The position numbers and the translations under genes were made by a program. Below, piece after piece: positions 1-9,635 of a stretch of 64,000 nt of DNA (position 1 is its first letter; each line of letters opens with the position of its first letter). The notes under the pieces were generated by a model. That model worked only from the letters and a program-made list of their open reading frames with translations. It made no database searches and was not told where the DNA came from. The stretch is from Bacteriovoracaceae bacterium. Lineage in GTDB: Bacteria; Bdellovibrionota; Bacteriovoracia; Bacteriovoracales; Bacteriovoracaceae. The DNA is taken from assembly GCA_947450475.1 (NCBI GenBank), contig CANFVK010000001.1, positions 1 through 64,000 of the forward strand, written 5' to 3'.

Positions 1-3000
1 CTAACTAAATAACATTTCAAAATCTTTCATTGTTAATCGGCCGGAGAAAACTTGGTCATCATCATCGGAAGATAAGAGATCTTGAAAGAGTTGCTTTTTC
101 TCTTCCTGAAGTTTTAAAACTTTCTCTTCAACTGAACCTTTAATGATAGGGCGGTAAACGGTTAGTGTATTTTTCTGCCCAATGCGGTGAGCTCTATCGA
201 TCGCTTGGGATTCAACGGCCGGGTTCCACCAAGGGTCCATGATAAAAACATACGATGCTGCTGTTAAGTTGAGCCCCACTCCTCCGGCCTTTAGTGAGAT
301 CAAGAAGATTGGATTTTTTCCAGATTGAAAAAGATCTACTTGCTCCTGGCGTTTATTAATACTTTGCGAGCCATCAATTCGAGAGTATTTCCAATGTTTT
401 TCACGGAAATATTGCTGAATAATATCGAGATAAGTGGTGAACTGAGAAAAAATAATTGCCTGATGACCCTCTTCTAAAATGGATTCCAGAGTTTCTAGTA
501 AAAATTCAATTTTAGTTGAATCGATTGTTTTATAATTGAGCTCACCATTTGGGTTTCGGCTTTGCCATAAGCAGTTTTGTCTTAATTGCAAAAGCCCTCT
601 TAGGATCTCGCCGTATTTAGCTGATGAGGTTGAGGTATTGATGCGGGATCGAATACCTACCATATTTTGTTGGTAGCGCTTTAATTCGTCTTCGTTTAAT
701 TCAAGGTAGACATTGTTCTCAATTTTAGGTGGTAGATCATGAAGCACTTGTGACTTTGTTCTTCGTAAAATAAAAGGACTAGCCGTTCTTCGCGCAACCC
801 CTCTAGTTTTAGAATTTGAAACAGCACGAACAAATTGCAGATCTCCCCAAATGCCCGGCATAGAGAGATCGAGAATGTTATAAAATTCAGATAAATCATT
901 TTCTACGGGAGTACCAGTCAAACAGATGCGAAAATCAGAAAGAATTTTTCGCGCACTAAAAGCGCCGAGCGAACGAACATTTTTTAAGTGTTGGACTTCA
1001 TCTAAAATTAATATATCAAAATGAATGTTGGCAAAAACCGCTTCACTTTCTTTTTTCATAACTCCATAAGAAGTTAGGATAATCTTTTTATCATGAGGAA
1101 ATTCTCGAGAACCACCATGATAAATATGCATATCCATTTCTGAAAATTTTTGAATTTCTTTTTCCCAATTCAGAAGTATCGTAACGGGACAAACAATCAA
1201 AACACGATCAATTTTGTGATATATACTTTGCAGGAAAGTAATTGTCTGGAGAGTTTTTCCCAGACCCATATCATCGGCCAGACATGCGCCGAGCTTGTGC
1301 TCATAAAGAAAGCGAAGCCAATTAAAGCCCGTGATCTGATAGGGGCGAAGTGTGCCCTTCATTTCAACCGGCAAAGGATAGGTTGGCATTTCAGTTAGAT
1401 TGGCCAGCTTTTCACAAAGCTCTATTTCTTCTTGATTAAGGGCACCATCTATTCCGATTTTTTTTAATTCAAAAAGTTCAAAAATGCGAGCGCGATTAAA
1501 GGGAAGTATAAATTTTTTGAATGTTTGACTTCCATCTATTTGAGTTTGAGTTTCAACCGCTTCGTACTTGGTGTATTTTTGCATGAAGCGAATGAGATCT
1601 TTTTGCTCTTTAGTCAAAAGGATAAGTCCCTTCTTGGTGAGAACCATTCCATTTTCTAGATCTGCTTCTTTTATTACTGCCAAATCGTCTTGGTCAATAT
1701 TGAGCTCTAGATCAAACCACTTCGTACTAGAGGACCTTCTTTCAAAACGAATTCGAGAATTCCATTTAGAGATTTCGGCACGATCATAATAAATTTCAAT
1801 TCCAAAAATAGAGGCTTGGCGGTGAAAATCGGCTAATCCTTGAAAGATAACGGCCGGCTGAACATCATATTTGATTCTTTTGTTTTCACCATCGACATGA
1901 GCATAGCGAAAAAATTGATCACCAAAAAACTGAACCATCATTAAAAAAAGTTCGCGAATGACAGCATTATCATAGCGGCAAAGAGTTTTAGCTGACTGGT
2001 CGTAACAAGTTAGTCCATTGTTTCTTTGAAGTTCAGCAAAAAGCTGTTGTGTCTTAACCTTCTTAGAAGAAGAAACAATAAATTTTTTATAAATATCATG
2101 GTTATTTTTTAAACTATCTGCAAGTGCCAAGACAAATTCATAGGCGTCCTGCTTTTTTTTGAAATGATTTAAAATACCGTGATTAAATGTTAAATCTGCA
2201 AAAAATTCAGGTGGATTTACCACTACTTCATTCTCATCATAGAATTCTAAATGAGCGTGAAGCAAACCCTTTTTCTCTGCAGGAGCAAGGGTAACTCGGC
2301 ATTTGGGTGTAACCTCGCGCAAGTCGCTCATCGCTGTGTTTTCAATAAAAACATCGACGATATCATGAAGGTTGAGTTCCGTAATGTTACCTATAATGTC
2401 GTTGATGGTATAATTATAGGGATTGAGGCGCATGCGTTGAATGAGAATTTTCAAATCACTTGGAAGATGAAGAGCATCTCCAGTTTTCCAATTAAAGAGA
2501 TAGAGATTTTCAAACAAAGTTATTTCTGAGTAAATGCGATCGCCATCGCTTAGCGGCCCCTTGTATTTAAAGCGCGTTTTTTCATCGTGATATAAGTAAA
2601 TTTGTAATTTCCCTTTAAAAGTATCAGGTAGAGGAAATGTAATAACTTTTTTATTATGCAATAGGTACTGCAATGAAGAGTAAGTCGGTGCTGCTGGTGC
2701 TCCTACAAATTGGTGAGGCCCTGCGATAATCGTACCGTACTCACTGACATTGACACCTAAATTAGAATTTATCGAAATTGGCGGAAGCAAGCTTTCATTA
2801 TCTTCACCAGTACTTTCGCCAAGAGATTCAATGTATTGTTGAACATGATAAGTAAGATAAAGCGCTACCACATGGCCACAATGGGTTTTTTCATTCCAGT
2901 GGTGGCAATCACAATTAGAAGTCAAAGGTCCTTCTGGAGTTCCTTCCAATCTCTTCTTGTAGACAATCTTAGATTCGTGAGAGCGGTCATCGCGCACAAT

Positions 3001-3162
3001 TCCACTGACAATATAATATGTTTCAGGTGAGCCTTTTTTGAATGAAATAGAAACACGAGATAGCTTAAAATAGCGTAGACCATTTTGAAACTGAGCTGGA
3101 GTAAAAAATCTTTTACTCTCTTCACTTATGTTCTCTGGAATAGTCCATGTGCGATCATTCAT
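1..3162 (-). CDS. SNF2-family ATPase with SWIM zinc finger
   Basis: A 1053-residue Swi2/Snf2 ATPase, presumably a DNA translocase that remodels protein-DNA complexes. An N-terminal SWIM zinc finger is visible as Cys84-x-Cys86, Cys95 and His97. A long middle region of about 500 residues matches no motif I recognise. The helicase core starts near residue 600: Walker A in ADDMGLGKT (about 630), a DExx box reading DEVQH (about 720), LTGTP, then the C-terminal lobe with FSQF, GGVGLNLT (about 960) and RAHRIGQ (about 993). DEVQ replaces the more usual DEAQ/DEAH. The stop codon lies exactly at the window edge, so the gene is complete. It stands alone, with rpoD ending 171 bases upstream. No clear ribosome binding site precedes the ATG. 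The family is certain, the cellular substrate is not. Confidence 0.93.
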   Translation of the reverse strand: MNDRTWTIPENISEESKRFFTPAQFQNGLRYFKLSRVSISFKKGSPETYYIVSGIVRDDRSHESKIVYKKRLEGTPEGPLTSNCDCHHWNEKTHCGHVVALYLTYHVQQYIESLGESTGEDNESLLPPISINSNLGVNVSEYGTIIAGPHQFVGAPAAPTYSSLQYLLHNKKVITFPLPDTFKGKLQIYLYHDEKTRFKYKGPLSDGDRIYSEITLFENLYLFNWKTGDALHLPSDLKILIQRMRLNPYNYTINDIIGNITELNLHDIVDVFIENTAMSDLREVTPKCRVTLAPAEKKGLLHAHLEFYDENEVVVNPPEFFADLTFNHGILNHFKKKQDAYEFVLALADSLKNNHDIYKKFIVSSSKKVKTQQLFAELQRNNGLTCYDQSAKTLCRYDNAVIRELFLMMVQFFGDQFFRYAHVDGENKRIKYDVQPAVIFQGLADFHRQASIFGIEIYYDRAEISKWNSRIRFERRSSSTKWFDLELNIDQDDLAVIKEADLENGMVLTKKGLILLTKEQKDLIRFMQKYTKYEAVETQTQIDGSQTFKKFILPFNRARIFELFELKKIGIDGALNQEEIELCEKLANLTEMPTYPLPVEMKGTLRPYQITGFNWLRFLYEHKLGACLADDMGLGKTLQTITFLQSIYHKIDRVLIVCPVTILLNWEKEIQKFSEMDMHIYHGGSREFPHDKKIILTSYGVMKKESEAVFANIHFDILILDEVQHLKNVRSLGAFSARKILSDFRICLTGTPVENDLSEFYNILDLSMPGIWGDLQFVRAVSNSKTRGVARRTASPFILRRTKSQVLHDLPPKIENNVYLELNEDELKRYQQNMVGIRSRINTSTSSAKYGEILRGLLQLRQNCLWQSRNPNGELNYKTIDSTKIEFLLETLESILEEGHQAIIFSQFTTYLDIIQQYFREKHWKYSRIDGSQSINKRQEQVDLFQSGKNPIFLISLKAGGVGLNLTAASYVFIMDPWWNPAVESQAIDRAHRIGQKNTLTVYRPIIKGSVEEKVLKLQEEKKQLFQDLLSSDDDDQVFSGRLTMKDFEMLFS

Positions 3163-3309
3163 ATGATTTATTAGTCGTTTTTTGCCATTTAAAGTGGTTT
3201 TAGATCAAGGGCTTATTATACGCTAATTTTTAATAAAAAGAATGTTCTATCTCGAAGAATTGTTAAGATACTTAATTTGTCGGGTTTGGAGTAGAGTGGA
3301 AATAAAAAA

Positions 3310-3325
3310 GCCCTCTTGCGAGGGC
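3310..3325 (-). terminator. rpoD terminator
   Basis: Six-bp GC stem GCCCTC / GAGGGC with a TTGC loop. Read on the minus strand it is followed by a run of six T residues. It lies 7 bases after the rpoD stop and closes the trmB-dnaG-rpoD run. Confidence 0.88.
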
Positions 3326-3332
3326 CTTGAAT

Positions 3333-5099
3333 TTAGTTATCTACGTAACTCTTAAGTAATTTTGCTCTGGAAGGATGACGAAGTTTTCTAAGGGCCTTTG
3401 CTTCAATTTGACGGATACGCTCACGTGTTACGAAGAAATCTTGACCAACTTCTTCTAGTGTATGGTCTGATTTTTCTCCAATCCCAAAGCGCATGCGTAG
3501 TACTTTTTCTTCTCTCGGAGTTAATGTTGAAAGAACCGCTCTCGTTTGTTCAGAAAGAGTAATGCTCATGACAGCATCTGCCGGAGAAATAATTTTTTTA
3601 TCTTCAATGAAGTCACCCAAAGATGAATCCTCTTCTTCTCCAATTGGAGTTTCAAGCGAGATTGGCTCTTTAGAGATTTTTTGCACTTTTTTAACTTTAT
3701 CAACAGGTAATTCCATTTTTTCTGCAATTTCTTCAGGAGTAGGCTCTCTGCCTAATTCTTGAATTAATTGACGAGACGTTCTTACCATTTTATTGATTGT
3801 TTCAATCATGTGTACTGGAATACGAATGGTTCTAGCTTGATCGGCGATGGCCCTCGTTATGGCCTGGCGAATCCACCAAGTTGCATAAGTTGAGAACTTA
3901 TAACCGCGACGGTACTCGAATTTATCTACCGCTTTCATTAAACCGATGTTTCCTTCCTGAATCAAATCTAGGAACTGAAGTCCACGGTTAGTGTATTTTT
4001 TGGCGATAGAAACAACTAGACGAAGGTTAGCTTCGACTAACTGAGCTTTGGCTTTATCGGCCTTTGTTTCACCGTGAATAATAATTTTATAAACCTTTTC
4101 AATTTCATTGAATTCCATACCGGCATCGATAGTCAGTCGACGAAGTTTTCTGAAAATATCTTCCTGGTTTCTGATGAGTTGTTCAATTTTTGCATCAGTC
4201 GTAAATAGATCCTTAGCAAGCTTGCGCTTGAAGGCGTCATCTTCCATTACTTTTTCATAGAGGACTTTATATGTATCTCCATCGCTTACCTCGAGAAACT
4301 TAAAGATACGATCTTGTTGGTCGAAAAGTTCGCTGAATTGAAGATAATATTTTTTAACTGGCTCAACAAATGAATTGATGATTTTGCGGTTGAAGGTTAA
4401 ATCAGCAAGCTCTGCCGATACTTCGTCCATTAATTTTTTCTGAGAAGAATCCAGAGCTTTAAGGGTCCCGTCTGCTTTTTCAGTTTCGGCCAAAATAACT
4501 AGGATTTGGTCAATGACAGTATAAATGCGGTCTCTGGTTTTCTTGATATCAGCAGGACTTGATTCATCATCCAGTCCGCGAACAAGTTCCTTTACAAATT
4601 CCTGAGGATTTTCTTGTGACTCAATTTTTTCACGAAGCTTAACAACTTCTTTCAAAGCGTGAGTTGAAGAGAGCGCTGAGAGAATAATCTCTCTTTCACC
4701 TTCTTCGATTTCTTTAGCAATAACAACTTCGCCTTCTCTGGTTAATAGAGCAACAGAACCCATGCGCTTTAAGTAAAGCTTAACCGGATCAGTTGAAGCA
4801 GATCGAAGTTCCGCTTTTTCTTCGCGCGAAAGTGCCTCTTCGATGATTTCTGTTCCATCAAGGCGTATTCCTTCTTCGTCTTCATCTTCTTCAACAACTG
4901 TATCTGTGACATCAATTTTAAGTTCGATGATTCGGTTCATAACCTCATCGACATCTCCGGCCAGTACAACGCCAGCAGGTAGCGCATCATTGATTTCTTC
5001 TGCGGTAATAAAGCTTTGATCCTTTCCTTTAACCAAGAGTCGACTGAACTCTTTTGAATTAAGAAAATTAGCAACAGCTTGTGAAATGGGTGTAGTCAT
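3333..5099 (-). CDS. rpoD: RNA polymerase primary sigma factor RpoD (sigma-70)
   Basis: 588-residue housekeeping sigma factor that directs RNA polymerase to -10/-35 promoters. Region 1.2 begins around residue 100 ([11 protein letters not shown]). A non-conserved insert follows, as in proteobacterial RpoD. Region 2 lies at about 355-425, with the core-binding and -10-melting signature ([16 protein letters not shown] and [12 protein letters not shown]). Region 4.2, with the -35-binding helix-turn-helix, lies near the C-terminus ([18 protein letters not shown]). The N-terminal 1.1-like region is acidic (VEEDEDEEG). It lies 30 bases downstream of dnaG and is probably cotranscribed with it, the classic primase/sigma arrangement. 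A clear intrinsic terminator follows. TTGACA/TATAAT-like promoters elsewhere in the window agree with this sigma class. Confidence 0.98.
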   Translation of the reverse strand: MTTPISQAVANFLNSKEFSRLLVKGKDQSFITAEEINDALPAGVVLAGDVDEVMNRIIELKIDVTDTVVEEDEDEEGIRLDGTEIIEEALSREEKAELRSASTDPVKLYLKRMGSVALLTREGEVVIAKEIEEGEREIILSALSSTHALKEVVKLREKIESQENPQEFVKELVRGLDDESSPADIKKTRDRIYTVIDQILVILAETEKADGTLKALDSSQKKLMDEVSAELADLTFNRKIINSFVEPVKKYYLQFSELFDQQDRIFKFLEVSDGDTYKVLYEKVMEDDAFKRKLAKDLFTTDAKIEQLIRNQEDIFRKLRRLTIDAGMEFNEIEKVYKIIIHGETKADKAKAQLVEANLRLVVSIAKKYTNRGLQFLDLIQEGNIGLMKAVDKFEYRRGYKFSTYATWWIRQAITRAIADQARTIRIPVHMIETINKMVRTSRQLIQELGREPTPEEIAEKMELPVDKVKKVQKISKEPISLETPIGEEEDSSLGDFIEDKKIISPADAVMSITLSEQTRAVLSTLTPREEKVLRMRFGIGEKSDHTLEEVGQDFFVTRERIRQIEAKALRKLRHPSRAKLLKSYVDN

Positions 5100-5129
5100 T
5101 TTTTGATCTCCCTTATCGATTCACGTAGG

Positions 5130-7034
5130 TCATTTTGATTTCTTAAGTACTTGCATATCTTTTTCTATTTCAGATAATTTTTTTAAAAGCATATTCATTT
5201 CATCTTCAGAGACGCATGCATGTTGTTGCTTTTTAATTTCATCTTTTTGAAGCTTCAATTTTTCCATTTGAAGATTCATTTTTAAGTCCTGCAAAATTCT
5301 ATTGTTTGTTTTAGAATCTAATTCTTTAACCTTATATTTAAACAATGCTGAAGAAACTGCTTGTCTTAATTCATCAGAGAATTCAGGACTGCTGGTGAAA
5401 TTTGAGATGATTGAGCCGTACTCACTTTCATCAATTTCCAAAACAATTTTACGAATTTTTCCAATATATTTTTTTACCTCATCACTGCTAACTAAATCAA
5501 GTAATTCGGGCAATTTCTCCTCTGAAAATAGTGCCGGAAGTTGGACTAGTTCTTGCACAAGCAGCTTTTCGGTTTTGCTTAATCCAATTTTTAGTTCTTC
5601 TTTTGAAATTTCTTCGATTTTTTTCTCATTAGAGAGCAAAGTATTAAGGGATTGCTCTTGATCTTGTTTAAATGGCACACTTTTTGTCTGAAATTTCGCT
5701 AAAGTTTTTTCTTTAGCCGCTAGTTGATCAATATAATCTTGATAATTTTTTACGATTTGACTCGGTTCTGACTTGAGTCCCAAGCGCTTGGCCACCGTTA
5801 CGACTCGCTCCGTTGCAGCTAAATTGTGACGCAAAGGTGAGATCATTTCAAAGGCACGGTTTAAAATTTCCAATTTGCGATCGATGACTTCCGGAATTTT
5901 CTCGGGAATTAATTTAGCGAGCAGAAAATCCAGAGCGGTAATAGCGTTATCGATTTTAGCCTGAAGGGCCAAAGGTCCCTGGGCCAATAAAAATTCATCG
6001 GCATCTTTACTTGGTAAAAATTCGATTATTTTAGGAACAATTCCTTTTTCATTAAATTGACGATTGATTCTTTCCATCGCAGTGTAGCCGGCAGAATCAG
6101 AGTCTAATGCCAGATATACATTTTTTGTCATCGACAAAATTCTCTCTAATGAAGACTCACCCAACGCGATACCCATCACGGCAACAGTGTGATGGAATCC
6201 ATTTTTATAAAGCGCTACTTGATCCATATTGCCCTCAACTAGGATGACTGCATCCTTTTCTCTGATGGCGTTTTTAGCAAGATGAAAGCCATAAAGGAGA
6301 TTGCGTTTATTGAAGACGAATGAGTCTGATGAATTCAAGTATTTGGGTATTTGATTCTCTCGTATAGATCGAGAAGTAAAGCCGATCACCTGGCCTAATT
6401 GATCCCAGATGGGAAAGATGATTCTGTCTCGAAAGGTGTCATAATGAGACTTGGGGTTGTTTTTATCTGGCTTAATTAGCCCCAATTCCAAAGCCAGGGC
6501 CAGTGCCTCAAGACGCTCTTTTTCGTTGGGAATACTTCCAAGATAATCGCACAGTGAGTTCTTGGCCGGAGCAAATCCTAAACTATAAACAGAAGCAATC
6601 TCTTCATCGAGTCCTCTTTTTTTGATGAACTCGTCGTAGATTGCAAAATTATGAGTCGTCGCCAATTTGCGATACAGCGTCGTGGTTTTGGTTAGAATTT
6701 TTTTTGCCAGATCTAACTTGGGATTGCTCTTTTTCTCTTCTTGGTAAGAGTCGAAGTTGAGCCCTTGCTTTTGGCAAATCTCTTTGAGGGCATCAATAAA
6801 ATCCAGGTTGCGGTATTTCATGACGAAGGTAATGGCATCACCTGCAGCATCACAAGCAAAGCACTTATAGATTTTTTTTGAATCATTAACATGCATAGAA
6901 GGCTTGGAATCGGAATGAAAAGGGCAAAGAGTAACCAGCGAAGAGCCTGATTTTTTAATGCTTAGATAGTTTCCAATCACACTAGAGATAGGAATTTCTT
7001 CTTTTATTTTTAATTTTAATTCATCTAAGGACAT
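5130..7034 (-). CDS. dnaG: DNA primase DnaG
   Basis: 634-residue primase that makes RNA primers for DNA replication and interacts with the DnaB helicase. The N-terminal zinc-binding domain is visible at about residues 36-61 (CPFH, then CFAC). The TOPRIM catalytic domain begins near residue 265 (ILVEGNMDQ), with a metal-binding acidic cluster LALDSDSAG about 55 residues later. The C-terminal third is Lys/Glu-rich and fits the DnaB-interaction region. I chose ATG 7034 over the TTG three bases upstream because GAGG lies 4 bases before the ATG. It starts 15 bases after trmB ends and is followed closely by rpoD, so trmB-dnaG-rpoD is likely one transcript. Confidence 0.97.
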   Translation of the reverse strand: MSLDELKLKIKEEIPISSVIGNYLSIKKSGSSLVTLCPFHSDSKPSMHVNDSKKIYKCFACDAAGDAITFVMKYRNLDFIDALKEICQKQGLNFDSYQEEKKSNPKLDLAKKILTKTTTLYRKLATTHNFAIYDEFIKKRGLDEEIASVYSLGFAPAKNSLCDYLGSIPNEKERLEALALALELGLIKPDKNNPKSHYDTFRDRIIFPIWDQLGQVIGFTSRSIRENQIPKYLNSSDSFVFNKRNLLYGFHLAKNAIREKDAVILVEGNMDQVALYKNGFHHTVAVMGIALGESSLERILSMTKNVYLALDSDSAGYTAMERINRQFNEKGIVPKIIEFLPSKDADEFLLAQGPLALQAKIDNAITALDFLLAKLIPEKIPEVIDRKLEILNRAFEMISPLRHNLAATERVVTVAKRLGLKSEPSQIVKNYQDYIDQLAAKEKTLAKFQTKSVPFKQDQEQSLNTLLSNEKKIEEISKEELKIGLSKTEKLLVQELVQLPALFSEEKLPELLDLVSSDEVKKYIGKIRKIVLEIDESEYGSIISNFTSSPEFSDELRQAVSSALFKYKVKELDSKTNNRILQDLKMNLQMEKLKLQKDEIKKQQHACVSEDEMNMLLKKLSEIEKDMQVLKKSK

Positions 7035-7049
7035 CAAGCCTCACAGCGG

Positions 7050-7745
7050 TCAAGATTGTTTTTTTGATCGCAAGACAAAGGCTTTGATCTTGGTTCCTTG
7101 CTCAAGGAAAATTTTTTCAAACCCAGTCGTATATTTGCTTAGCATATGGTCGGGATGCTCGGCCCTTAGGTCCTTACTTTCTAGGATCACATCAAACAAT
7201 TCACATGCTTTGATTTCTTTTTGCATCCAGGCAGCATAATCATCGTGATCAGTTTTGATATAAAAAATGGCCCCTGGCTTAAGCACTTTGTATGCCGATT
7301 TTAAAAATGGCTCTTGGATCAATCGTTTTTTATTATGGCGGGTTTTGGGCCATGGGTCTGGAAAGAAATAGAAAATTCCATCGAGTTCATTTTCAGCAAA
7401 CATGTATTCCACTCGCTCGCCTTTGGCCCGAAGATAGCGAAAATTTTTAAAGTTAAGAGTTGATAATTTTTTTGCCAAGTGAAAGCTTCGCTTGAAGCGA
7501 TAATCTAAACCTATGAAGTGATCCTCGGGATGATCCAAGCAGTAATCAATCATAAAATGACCGGCGCCGGTTCCAATTTCTAAAAAGAGCTTAGCTTCTC
7601 GCTTAAAAATATCTTTATTCCACAGACCTTTTTGGGCTTCGGCCTCATGGTCGCGCATGACGAATTGCCCGAATTCGCCCAGACGATCGTGATACGGATT
7701 GTCGTGTTTATACTGAAAATCTTCTTTGAAAGAATAATCAACCAT
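7050..7745 (-). CDS. trmB: tRNA (guanine-N7-)-methyltransferase TrmB
   Basis: 231-residue SAM-dependent methyltransferase that makes m7G46 in the variable loop of tRNAs. The SAM-binding glycine motif is FLEIGTGAGHF (about residues 52-62). The family hallmark FFPDPWPKTRHNKKR lies near residue 130. TTGFEKIF near the C-terminus fits the TxYE-type motif of the family. It is the first gene of a tightly spaced minus-strand run with dnaG and rpoD. The DegT aminotransferase upstream is 71 bases away. Confidence 0.96.
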   Translation of the reverse strand: MVDYSFKEDFQYKHDNPYHDRLGEFGQFVMRDHEAEAQKGLWNKDIFKREAKLFLEIGTGAGHFMIDYCLDHPEDHFIGLDYRFKRSFHLAKKLSTLNFKNFRYLRAKGERVEYMFAENELDGIFYFFPDPWPKTRHNKKRLIQEPFLKSAYKVLKPGAIFYIKTDHDDYAAWMQKEIKACELFDVILESKDLRAEHPDHMLSKYTTGFEKIFLEQGTKIKAFVLRSKKQS

Positions 7746-7816
7746 ACTTAAAGCCTTTTAATTTTAAAGACTTTAGTTATCAAATCACAGGCTTTCGCGC
7801 AATAGCTAAGGTGAAA

Positions 7817-8935
7817 TCAAAAATGTTTTCTAACGCACTGGCTAACATAATCCAATTCTTCGTTAGTTATGTAAGCAAAGCTTGGAAGATTGAGAACAGC
7901 TTGAGAAACATAATGGGCGTTGCCAAAATCAATGCTGCCCGCCAAATGTCCTTTAGCGCCGGATTGCAAACTCATGGCCCCTGGGTAAATAGTCCCATGG
8001 CCGATGCTCGCTTTTTTGAGGGAGTCAATCAATCCAGGTCTTAAGGCCGGATCGATCATACCAACGGCGCAATAGCCGTTTTCCCAAACCTGATTAGCGG
8101 CAAGCAGTGGTTTAAATGGTAAACCCTGCAATGCCTCTGCGTAGAATTTTACCGCCGCCCTTCTGCTTTCTAGTCGGGAAGCGATGTGCTCGAGCGAAAG
8201 TTTTAAAAATAGAGATTCATAGGCTCCAATGCGTGAGTTCCAGCCAATCATTCCGTGAGAGTAATGATCAGTTCTGCCGTGATTGATGAGAATGCGACTG
8301 GTTTGATTGAGTAGCTCATCATTGGTAAAAATGGCACCTGCGTCGCCTGAAGCTCCCAAAACTTTGGCCGGATAAAAGCTGGTAGTGGCGATAAGTGCAG
8401 AGCCTAAGATGGATTCGCCATTTATTTTAGTACCGAAACATTGAGCTCCATCTTCAATCAAGAGGACATTGGCTTCTTTGGCAAATTTTCTAATTTCTAG
8501 GGTATCAGGACAAGCCCATCCGTAAAGGTGAACCATAATGGCAGCCTTTGGTTTAAATTCAGCGACTGCTGCTTTAAAGGTAGATATATCCCAATGACAA
8601 GTTTGGCGATTGACATCAACCGTAATGGGATTAGCGCCAACATTGACCACGGCTTCGAAAGTTGCCCAAAAAGTCATGTCTGGCACCAGCACTTTATCAT
8701 TTTTATCAACGCCCACCGCTCTCAAGGCAATCTGAATTGCATCGGTTCCATTGGCACAACCAATGGCATATTTAGCTCCAGAGACTTTGGCTAACTCTGC
8801 TTCGAGTTCACCCACGATCGGGCCGCCTACAAATTGAGTTTTTTCAAAAAGAGAGGCAACTCCGCTTAAAAAATTTTCTTTAAAGCCTGGCTCAAAGCGA
8901 TTGAGTGTAATGAAGGGAACTTGACTAATAGACAT
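7817..8935 (-). CDS. DegT/DnrJ/EryC1-family PLP aminotransferase
   Basis: 372-residue fold-type I aminotransferase of the family that aminates keto-sugars for LPS or other glycans, usually cytosolic and acting on nucleotide sugars. PLP-binding features are visible: GCANGTDAIQIAL (about residues 59-71), the cofactor Asp162 in EDGAQ, and the Schiff-base Lys191 in SFYPAKVLGASGDAGAI. The sugar substrate cannot be read from the sequence. No other nucleotide-sugar gene is adjacent; the glycan locus in this window starts about 31 kb away. The ATG is not preceded by a strong Shine-Dalgarno sequence. Some family members are instead 3-amino-5-hydroxybenzoate-type synthases, so substrate naming is left open. 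Confidence 0.9.
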   Translation of the reverse strand: MSISQVPFITLNRFEPGFKENFLSGVASLFEKTQFVGGPIVGELEAELAKVSGAKYAIGCANGTDAIQIALRAVGVDKNDKVLVPDMTFWATFEAVVNVGANPITVDVNRQTCHWDISTFKAAVAEFKPKAAIMVHLYGWACPDTLEIRKFAKEANVLLIEDGAQCFGTKINGESILGSALIATTSFYPAKVLGASGDAGAIFTNDELLNQTSRILINHGRTDHYSHGMIGWNSRIGAYESLFLKLSLEHIASRLESRRAAVKFYAEALQGLPFKPLLAANQVWENGYCAVGMIDPALRPGLIDSLKKASIGHGTIYPGAMSLQSGAKGHLAGSIDFGNAHYVSQAVLNLPSFAYITNEELDYVSQCVRKHF

Positions 8936-9029
8936 ATTTATCTCACTTGTAATTGATTTTTAAAATTTGAAATTGAAGACATTCTCGAATGTTTGTATGG
9001 AAAAAACAAGATTAAATTATGAGAAAAAA

Positions 9030-9053
9030 AAGGAGTGATTTTACTCACTCCTT
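9030..9053 (-). terminator. Intrinsic terminator after the small-gene pair
   Basis: Perfect 9-bp stem AAGGAGTGA / TCACTCCTT with a 6-base loop. On the minus strand it is followed by a T-rich tract. It begins 7 bases after the stop of the 69-residue gene. Confidence 0.88.
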
Positions 9054-9059
9054 ATTGAT

Positions 9060-9269
9060 TTAATTTTTTTTATTGAGCATTTCAGCAATGATCATCGCCG
9101 CTTTTTTGGCCAGTTTTGGATCTTTGATTTTTTCGTTTAACAATTGTTTCATCTTTTCAATCTCAGCCTTCTGGATAACGGCTTGAGATTTGTTATCAAC
9201 TTGCCTATCGTTAGTCTTTTCTGGCTTAGATTGAGGGGAAGTCGTAACCCATTTTTTTTGTGCGCTCAT
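9060..9269 (-). CDS. Small orphan protein (69 aa)
   Basis: I do not recognise this protein. It is short, basic and Lys-rich. A Ser/Thr/Gln-rich, probably disordered N-terminal half is followed by a predicted helix (KAEIEKMKQLLNEKIKD) and a second helix ending KKN. It lies 5 bases downstream of the 75-residue gene, so the two are almost certainly cotranscribed, and a strong terminator follows at once. Operon position, ATG start and the terminator support it being real. No signal peptide or membrane segment is visible. Confidence 0.65.
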   Translation of the reverse strand: MSAQKKWVTTSPQSKPEKTNDRQVDNKSQAVIQKAEIEKMKQLLNEKIKDPKLAKKAAMIIAEMLNKKN

Positions 9270-9274
9270 ATAAA

Positions 9275-9502
9275 TTAAAGCGCCACTTCTGGTTTTCTCT
9301 TATTTTGGCCAGCAACTTTTGTCATGTGCTCTTCAATCACCTCAAAAAGTTCAAGCTTAGTCGTATGAGGACTCATGCCTTCTGGTAGCGCAGAGTAAAC
9401 GATTTCGCCACCTACTTGAGAAAAGACAAACCATGTATTACCTAATTTTTGAAAAAGAACGTCACTTGATTGTTGTGTGTTAGAAGTAGTCGATGTTGTC
9501 AT
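9275..9502 (-). CDS. Small orphan protein (75 aa)
   Basis: Unrecognised. A Ser/Thr-rich start is followed by a compact segment (LFQKLGNTWFVFSQVGGEIVY) that looks like three short beta strands, then a helix (KLELFEVIEEHMTKV) and a basic tail. The start is well supported: a GGAGGG ribosome binding site lies a few bases before the ATG. It is the first gene of a two-gene unit with the 69-residue protein and is separated from the next upstream gene by 133 bases, room for a promoter. Probably cytosolic. Confidence 0.7.
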   Translation of the reverse strand: MTTSTTSNTQQSSDVLFQKLGNTWFVFSQVGGEIVYSALPEGMSPHTTKLELFEVIEEHMTKVAGQNKRKPEVAL

Positions 9503-9635
9503 AATTCCCTCCGTGAAATTAAGTAGTGAGTGTGTCTCTTAAGAAGCGTATCGAATGAGGCCGTCAAAACTTTAGACAATTTTTAATATTTTTTTAAAAA
9601 AAATTTGAATAAAAGTGGGACTTTTTTAGTTGGGA

